From assembly GCA_965260995.1 (NCBI GenBank), contig CBDHCD010000003.1:620001-684000 (forward strand): 64,000 nucleotides of DNA, read 5' to 3'. The notes below the pieces were generated by a model. It was given only the letters and a program-made list of their open reading frames with translations, was not told where the DNA came from and did no database searches. Made by a program: the position numbers and the translations under genes. Source of the stretch: JBBROS01 sp965260995. Lineage in GTDB: Bacteria; Pseudomonadota; Alphaproteobacteria; Acetobacterales; Acetobacteraceae. Positions 59,313 to 64,000 of this stretch are shown in pieces; position 1 is the stretch's first letter; the number at the start of each line of letters is the position of its first letter.

Positions 59313-60818
59313 ATGACCCACCACGTCCTGCCGCCCGACCTGCCCGACGCCGCCCGAGCCTACGTCGCCTCGATGCCGGAAGGCCGGGTCGAGCTGTTCC
59401 CGTTGTCGCCGCTCGACCGCACCGGGGTCAGTTGCTGGAACGCGATCTTCCTCAACGGCGACGGCACGCGCTGGCACGGGGTCGCCCCCCACGGCGTCGG
59501 CTACGGCGCGGACGACGCGGCGGCGATCATCGGCACTACCGGCGAGCTGGCCGAGGCCGTCCATTCCGCCGTCCAGGTCCATCGGATGGAGCGCCGCACC
59601 GCCACCTACACCGCGTTGCGCGGCGAGGCCGGCGCCCGCGCCGTCGCCGACCCGCTCGCCCTGTGCTTGCCGGCCGGCAGCCCCGTCGGCCACGACACCA
59701 CGCTCGAATGGGTGCCGGCCCGGCGCTGGCCAGGCGGCGAGACCGTTTGGATGCCGATCGACATCGCCGCCTGCTCGGTCGGCGACCTGTCGCCCGGCTA
59801 CGTCCCGTTCACCACGCCGATCACCAACGGCCTCGGCGCCGGGCCGACGCTCGATTTCGCCATCGGCCACGGCTTGTGCGAGCTGCTGCAACGCGACGGC
59901 AACGGGCTTGGCTTCCGCGCCATGGACCGCGGCGTCGCGCTCGACCTCGGCGACGGCCCGCGCGACCCGGCCACTCGCGCCCTGCTCGACAGGCTGTCCG
60001 GCCTCGGCATCGAGGTCATCCCCAAGTTCGCCAGCACCGAGTTCGGCGTCGCCAACGTCTACTGCGTCGGCGCGGAGCGGGACGGGACCGAGGCGGCGTT
60101 CCCGATCATGGTCACCGCCGCCGGCGAGGCCGCCTCGCTCGACCGCGAGCACGCGTTGCGCAAAGCCGTGCTGGAGTTCGCCGCCGCGCGGATGCGCAAG
60201 GTGTTCAGCCACGCGCCGCTGGAAGCGGTCCGCCCCGTCGCGCCCGCCGGCTACCTGGAACGGTTCCGCGCCTACCACTCCTTGGGCGGCGAGGAAGGGC
60301 GCAGCCTGCGCGAGATGGTCGGCTGGCTCGGCCGCGACCAGGCGGGCTTGAAGGCGTTGCTGGCCGACACCGTGCTGAGCCGCCAGGCCACCCAGGCGTT
60401 CGACGCCCTGCCGACCTGGGACGGCCCGCTTTCCGGCACCGGGCTGGTCGAGGAGCTGGCCCGGCGGTTCGCGGCCGCGGACATGGAGATCCTCTACGTC
60501 GATTGGTCGCCGCCCGGCGCGGAGAACGTCCACGTCGTTAAGGCGTTCGTGCCCGGCCTCGAAGTGGAGACGATGAGCTATCACCGCATCGGCGCGCGCG
60601 GCGTCCGCAAGCTGCTGGACCGCGGCAGCCCATTGGCCGGGCTGGGCGAGCCGCCGCCGGGCGCGAAGCCGGTGCGCCTGCCGGCGAAGGAGGCCGCGAC
60701 GTTCGAGGCGGCCCCGTGGCTCGACACCGAGGCGGTGGACCGGATCGTGGGCAAGCTCTACCCGCTGTACCGCGAGCCCGAGGTGCACAGCGCGCCGATC
60801 AGCATGGAGCGGCCGTGA
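59313..60818 (+). CDS. YcaO family ATP-dependent enzyme
   Basis: The product has 501 residues. The YcaO fold is recognised by 'LSPLDRTGVSCWNAIFLNGD', 'HGVGYGADDAAAIIGTTGEL', 'AVQVHRMERRTATYTALRGE' and 'TNGLGAGPTLDFAIGHGLCE' followed by LLQRDG, which carries the ATP/Mg ligand Glu. YcaO proteins activate amide backbones with ATP for cyclodehydration or thioamidation. There is no fused or adjacent E1-like/TfuA partner and no precursor peptide. ATG 59313 is preferred; an in-frame ATG at 59253 lies inside the preceding gene. The C-terminal part 'ADMEILYVDWSPPGAENVHV' completes the usual YcaO layout. Substrate unknown. Confidence 0.88.
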   Translation: MTHHVLPPDLPDAARAYVASMPEGRVELFPLSPLDRTGVSCWNAIFLNGDGTRWHGVAPHGVGYGADDAAAIIGTTGELAEAVHSAVQVHRMERRTATYTALRGEAGARAVADPLALCLPAGSPVGHDTTLEWVPARRWPGGETVWMPIDIAACSVGDLSPGYVPFTTPITNGLGAGPTLDFAIGHGLCELLQRDGNGLGFRAMDRGVALDLGDGPRDPATRALLDRLSGLGIEVIPKFASTEFGVANVYCVGAERDGTEAAFPIMVTAAGEAASLDREHALRKAVLEFAAARMRKVFSHAPLEAVRPVAPAGYLERFRAYHSLGGEEGRSLREMVGWLGRDQAGLKALLADTVLSRQATQAFDALPTWDGPLSGTGLVEELARRFAAADMEILYVDWSPPGAENVHVVKAFVPGLEVETMSYHRIGARGVRKLLDRGSPLAGLGEPPPGAKPVRLPAKEAATFEAAPWLDTEAVDRIVGKLYPLYREPEVHSAPISMERP

Positions 60819-61651
60819 CCCTCCGGTTCGCCTACAACACCAACGGCGCGGCCAACCACCGCATCGACGACGCCCTCGCCCTCATCGCCGATGCCGGCTA
60901 CGACGGCGTGGCGCTCACCCTCGACATCCACCACCTGGACCCGTTCGGCCCTGACTTCCCCGGCGAGCGCCGCCGGGTCGCGGCCCGGCTGCGGCAACTG
61001 GGCCTGGGCTGCGTGGTCGAGACGGGCGCGCGTTTCCTGCTGGACCCCCGCGCCAAGCACGAGCCGACCCTGGTGACGGCCAGCGCCGAGGGGCGCGCCC
61101 GCCGGATCGAGTTCCTGTCCCGCGCGCTGGAGGTCGCGGCCGACACCGGGGCCGACGCCATGTCGTTCTGGGCCGGCGTGCCGAAACAGGGGGTCGGGGC
61201 CGACGACGCCCGCGCCTGGCTGCGCGAGGGCGCGGCCGCGGTGGCGCGCCGGGCCGAGCAGTTGGGCGCGGTCGCCGCCCTGGAGCCGGAGCCGGGCATG
61301 TTGATCGAGACGGCGGACGACTGGGCCGCGCTCGCCATTCCCGGCCTGCGCCTCGCGCTCGACACCGGGCATTGCGTCGTCACCGGCGAGCGCGACCCGG
61401 CCGACGCCGTCCGCGCCTTCGCGCCGCACCTCGGCACCGTCTCCGTCGAGGACATGAAGCGCGGCGTCCACGTCCACCTGCCGTTCGGCGAGGGCGACAT
61501 GGACGTGCCCGCCATCCTGCGCGCGCTGGACGAGATCGGCTTCGACCGCCTGGTCTGCGTCGAGCTGAGTCGCGAAAGCCACCGCGCCGACACCATGATC
61601 CCCGCCTCGCTCGAGTACCTGCGCGCCCACCAGCCCGGCGCGCCGGCCTGA
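60815..61651 (+). CDS. Sugar phosphate isomerase/epimerase-like TIM-barrel protein
   Basis: The product has 278 residues. It has an AP-endonuclease-2 fold with metal ligands in 'AALEPEPGMLIETADDWAAL', 'LRLALDTGHCVVTGE', 'VSVEDMKRGVHVHLPFGEGD' and 'LVCVELSRESHR'. These resemble IolE/xylose isomerase-like families. It may isomerise or dehydrate a keto-sugar or inosose. GTG start overlaps the YcaO stop (GTGA). The next gene starts 2 bp downstream. Exact reaction unknown. Confidence 0.85.
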   Translation: MTLRFAYNTNGAANHRIDDALALIADAGYDGVALTLDIHHLDPFGPDFPGERRRVAARLRQLGLGCVVETGARFLLDPRAKHEPTLVTASAEGRARRIEFLSRALEVAADTGADAMSFWAGVPKQGVGADDARAWLREGAAAVARRAEQLGAVAALEPEPGMLIETADDWAALAIPGLRLALDTGHCVVTGERDPADAVRAFAPHLGTVSVEDMKRGVHVHLPFGEGDMDVPAILRALDEIGFDRLVCVELSRESHRADTMIPASLEYLRAHQPGAPA

Positions 61652-61653
61652 CC

Positions 61654-62874
61654 ATGCGCGTGTGCTTCGTCAGCCGCCGGTTCTTCCCGGCAATCTCCGG
61701 CATGAGCGTCTACGCCCTCAACCTGCTGCGTGAGCTGGTTCGGGCCGGGCACGACGTGACGATGATCAGCCAGTATCGCGGCGACGCGTTCGGCAAGCGC
61801 GTCTACGGTGGCGGTCCGCCGCCGGACGTGCCCGGCGTGCGCGTCGTCGGCCTCGAACAACTGGGCGAGCAGACCACCGGCGACTTCGAGCGCGACATCG
61901 CGACCATGATCGACGCCATCGCCGCCGAGCACGGCCGCGCCCCGTTCGACGTGCTGCACGCCCAGTACGGCTACCCGTGCGGCTGGGCGGTGCTGGAAGC
62001 GTCGCGGCGCATCGGCGTGCCCAACGTCGTCTCGATCCAGGGCGGCGACGGCCACTGGGTCGGCAGTTGCTGCGAAACGCACCGCCTCGCGATGGTGCGG
62101 CTGCTGGACCACGCCAACGCCGTCCTGATCGGCTGCAACAGCTTCCGCGACGAGGTCGTGGAGCGCCTCGGCGTCGCGCCCGGCCGCTTCACCATCGTGC
62201 CCGGCGCGGTGGACACCGCCCGCTTCACCCCGCCTGACGCGCCCCCGCCGGATGATCCGCCGGTCATGCTGTACCACGGCCGCGTCGACGCCCGCAAAGG
62301 CGTGCTGGACCTGCTCGCCGCCGCCCGCCAGCTCAAGCAAGGCGGCGACCGGTTCCGCCTGCTGGTCTCCGGCATCGGCCCCTCGTTCGACGAGACCGCG
62401 GCGGCCATCCAGGACCTCGGGCTGGCAGGGGACGCCGAGATGACCGGCTACATCGACTACGACCGCGTGCCGGAGGTGTATCGCCGCGCCGGCATCTTCG
62501 TCTCGCCGACCTACGCCGAGGGGTTCAGCAACACCATCCTCGAAGCGATGGCCAGCCGCATGGCCGTCGTGTCCTGCCGGTCGGTGGGCGTCGTCGACTG
62601 CATCCGCGACGGCGAGAACGGCCTGCTGACCGAGCCCGGCGACCGCGACGGCCTCGCGGACGCCCTGCGCCGGGTGCTGCGGGACCAGGGCCTGCGCGAG
62701 CGCCTGGCCGACGCGGCGCTCCGTGAATGCCGGGCGGTGTACTCCTGGCCGAAGGTTGGGCGGCAGATCATGGACGTCTACGCCCGCGTCGCCTCCCAGC
62801 GCCCGGACACGGGCTACGACCCGGCCCTGCCGGTCACGCCCTGCCGCTTCCGCGCCGAGCCGCACCTGCTCTGA
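61654..62874 (+). CDS. Glycosyltransferase family 4 (MshA/PimB-like)
   Basis: The product has 406 residues. It is a GT-B enzyme starting 'MRVCFVSRRFFPAISGMSVY', with 'SIQGGDGHWVGSC', 'FTIVPGAVDTARFTP', 'VMLYHGRVDARKGVLDLLAA' and the E-x7-E donor motif in 'SPTYAEGFSNTILEAMA'. The family includes MshA, which transfers GlcNAc to inositol phosphate, and BshA. In this operon an inositol-derived acceptor and a GlcNAc-type donor are plausible because a PIG-L deacetylase follows with a one-base overlap. Inference only. Confidence 0.9.
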   Translation: MRVCFVSRRFFPAISGMSVYALNLLRELVRAGHDVTMISQYRGDAFGKRVYGGGPPPDVPGVRVVGLEQLGEQTTGDFERDIATMIDAIAAEHGRAPFDVLHAQYGYPCGWAVLEASRRIGVPNVVSIQGGDGHWVGSCCETHRLAMVRLLDHANAVLIGCNSFRDEVVERLGVAPGRFTIVPGAVDTARFTPPDAPPPDDPPVMLYHGRVDARKGVLDLLAAARQLKQGGDRFRLLVSGIGPSFDETAAAIQDLGLAGDAEMTGYIDYDRVPEVYRRAGIFVSPTYAEGFSNTILEAMASRMAVVSCRSVGVVDCIRDGENGLLTEPGDRDGLADALRRVLRDQGLRERLADAALRECRAVYSWPKVGRQIMDVYARVASQRPDTGYDPALPVTPCRFRAEPHLL

Positions 62875-63683
62875 TGCCCGGTGCCCTCGTCCTCTCGCCC
62901 CACCTGGACGACGCCGCGTTCTCCTGCGGCGGCTTGATGGCGCAGTTGGCCGACGCCGGGTGGCGCGTGTGCATGGCGACCGCCTTCACCCGCACCGTGC
63001 TGCCCGCCACCGGCTTCGCGCTCGCCTGCCAGCTCGACAAGGGGCTGTCGCCGGAGGTGGACTACATGGCGTTACGGCGGGAGGAGGACCGGGCCGCGGC
63101 GGCCATCCTCGGCGTCGCCGACCTGCGCTGGCTCGGCCTGCCGGAAGCGCCGCACCGCGGCTACCACTCCGCCGCCGCCTTGTTCGGCCCGGCGCTGGAC
63201 GGCGACGCGATCTGGCGCGACCTCGCCGGCGAGGTCAGCCGCTTGATCGACGAGCTGCGGCCAGACTTGGTGCTCGCGCCGCAGGGCCTGGGCAACCACG
63301 TCGATCATCGACAGACGATCCGGGCCGTGTGGCACGCCGCCCCGGCGGCGCCGCTCGCGTTCTACCGCGACACGCCCTACGCCATCAGGAACCCTGGCGC
63401 TCGCCCGCACGACACGATGGCCGAACTGGCGGAATGCGTCGTGATGGTCGAGGCCGGGTTGTCGCGCAAGGTGGCGGCGTCCTGCGCCTACGCGAGCCAG
63501 GTCGGGTTCCAGTTCGGCGGCCCGGCGGCGGCGGGCGCGGCGTTGTGGGACTTCGCCACGCGGGAAGGGGAGGGAACGCCCGCCGAGCGCTTCCTGGGAC
63601 GCTTGCCGCCGGAGATCGGTGGTTCGGCCGGTGGCCCTGCCGCGGGGCCGACAAGCGCCGGCCATAGCCCAGCCATATTTTGA
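62874..63683 (+). CDS. PIG-L (LmbE) family zinc deacetylase
   Basis: The product has 269 residues. The zinc-binding motif is SPHLDDAAFSCGG (His10, Asp12, Asp13) with the third ligand in GNHVDHRQT. 'EEDRAAAAILGVADLRWLGL' is typical of the family. Relatives include MshB, BshB and GlcNAc-PI deacetylases, which remove the acetyl of an N-acetylglucosaminyl group. Last gene of the operon; ATG overlaps the GT4 stop (TGATG). A 48-bp gap separates it from the next gene. Confidence 0.9.
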   Translation: MPGALVLSPHLDDAAFSCGGLMAQLADAGWRVCMATAFTRTVLPATGFALACQLDKGLSPEVDYMALRREEDRAAAAILGVADLRWLGLPEAPHRGYHSAAALFGPALDGDAIWRDLAGEVSRLIDELRPDLVLAPQGLGNHVDHRQTIRAVWHAAPAAPLAFYRDTPYAIRNPGARPHDTMAELAECVVMVEAGLSRKVAASCAYASQVGFQFGGPAAAGAALWDFATREGEGTPAERFLGRLPPEIGGSAGGPAAGPTSAGHSPAIF

Positions 63684-63730
63684 GGTTTATACCACACGGT
63701 GAAATGACCCAGTGATGTGACCGTCCACCT

Positions 63731-64000
63731 ATGAAAATAGAAACAGCTCGCCATGCCGCCCGGCTTGACCGGGCGATCCTGCCGAACCAGGCGGCCTCGC
63801 TTCAGTCCGCGCGACCTCTGACCGCGCGGCGGCTGGCGTTCTGGGTCCCGGTCACGTCAGCGACGGTGATGGGGACCGCGCTCGGCATCCTCGCGACCGA
63901 TGCCGTCGGCAGTCCGTTGCGCTGGCCCCTACTGGCGCTGTTGGCGCTGAACCTGCTCTACATGGCGCTGACCGGCGTGCCAGCGATCCTCGGTTCCGTG
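63731..64000 (+). CDS. N-terminal part of a membrane protein, possibly glucan glucosyltransferase (MdoH-like), cut by the window end
   Basis: Ninety codons are open from ATG 63731 to the edge. An N-terminal polar stretch (about 30 residues) is followed by 'PLTARRLAFWVPVTSATVMG' and two membrane helices (about 34-56 and 66-88). The pattern of an arginine-flanked helix pair near the start resembles the N-terminus of OpgH/MdoH-type GT2 enzymes. The catalytic region lies outside the window, so this is tentative. Whether it belongs to the preceding operon is unclear. Confidence 0.45.
   Translation, partial: MKIETARHAARLDRAILPNQAASLQSARPLTARRLAFWVPVTSATVMGTALGILATDAVGSPLRWPLLALLALNLLYMALTGVPAILGSV

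Noticed and set aside
54949..63683. Assignment of the operon as an ebo (EboA-F) cluster because of the TIM-barrel gene
   Set aside because: No UbiA prenyltransferase, TatD hydrolase or dehydroquinate synthase-like gene is present, and the TIM-barrel protein is much shorter than EboE as I recall it.

Overview
The window is a GC-rich chromosomal segment, mostly coding, of an alphaproteobacterium. I lean towards the Acetobacteraceae (Rhodospirillales). The grounds are the block ffh-rpsP-rimM-trmD-rplS-leuC-leuD-leuB, the alphaproteobacterial form of ribosomal protein L36, families such as DUF6362 and DUF6481, and strong third-position GC. No rRNA, tRNA, CRISPR array, insertion sequence, prophage or replication origin was found. 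The genus cannot be fixed from sequence alone.

Layout. (1) 1-11 kb: a type III polyketide synthase with an overlapping methyltransferase, a stress-type glycine-zipper protein, a secreted PepSY protein and a large repetitive surface protein on the minus strand; argG; two sugar-type ABC permeases without their partners; and an RTX-like beta-roll protein. (2) 11-16.5 kb: a tightly overlapping minus-strand operon nudix-alaX-sseA-metC (sulfur amino acids, editing, nucleotide clean-up), then an XRE-type regulator and a hydroxypyruvate isomerase-like gene. (3) 16.5-25 kb: an AI-2E family permease, a dpp/opp-type ABC transporter (two permeases, two ATPases, no binding protein), yraN, a lower-GC GNAT gene, rpmJ, a TPR protein and a SCO copper protein. 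(4) 25-30.3 kb: a complete branched-chain amino acid type ABC transporter in which LivM and LivG are fused. (5) 30.4-35.3 kb: an LLM flavin oxidoreductase diverging from a two-gene signalling operon made of a double-domain KaiC-like ATPase and a hybrid histidine kinase. (6) 35.4-42.6 kb: housekeeping translation and leucine biosynthesis genes. (7) 42.6-48.3 kb: small accessory genes, including a 2.2 kb segment (MOSC, creA, yjbQ and a decayed gene) bracketed by two inverted copies of a hairpin repeat. (8) 48.3-54.7 kb: two glycosyltransferases, thrS, infC with a probable AUA start, and an Ldh2-type dehydrogenase.

The most interesting region is 54.9-63.7 kb. It is an eight-gene, nearly gapless plus-strand operon: inositol-3-phosphate synthase, an HD-like metal-dependent protein, a methyltransferase with an N-terminal Trm112-like segment, a Gfo/Idh/MocA oxidoreductase, a YcaO protein, a TIM-barrel isomerase, a GT4 glycosyltransferase and a PIG-L (LmbE) deacetylase. 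Ino1, GT4 and PIG-L are the same enzyme classes that begin mycothiol synthesis. Here they are joined by a YcaO ATP-dependent enzyme and sugar- or cyclitol-modifying enzymes, and no precursor peptide is visible. I propose, as inference, a pathway to a glycosyl-inositol or aminocyclitol-like small molecule.

Two smaller themes run through the window. Several short tandem duplications (14-24 bp) sit in coding, promoter and ribosome-binding positions. Several convergent gene pairs overlap at their 3' ends.
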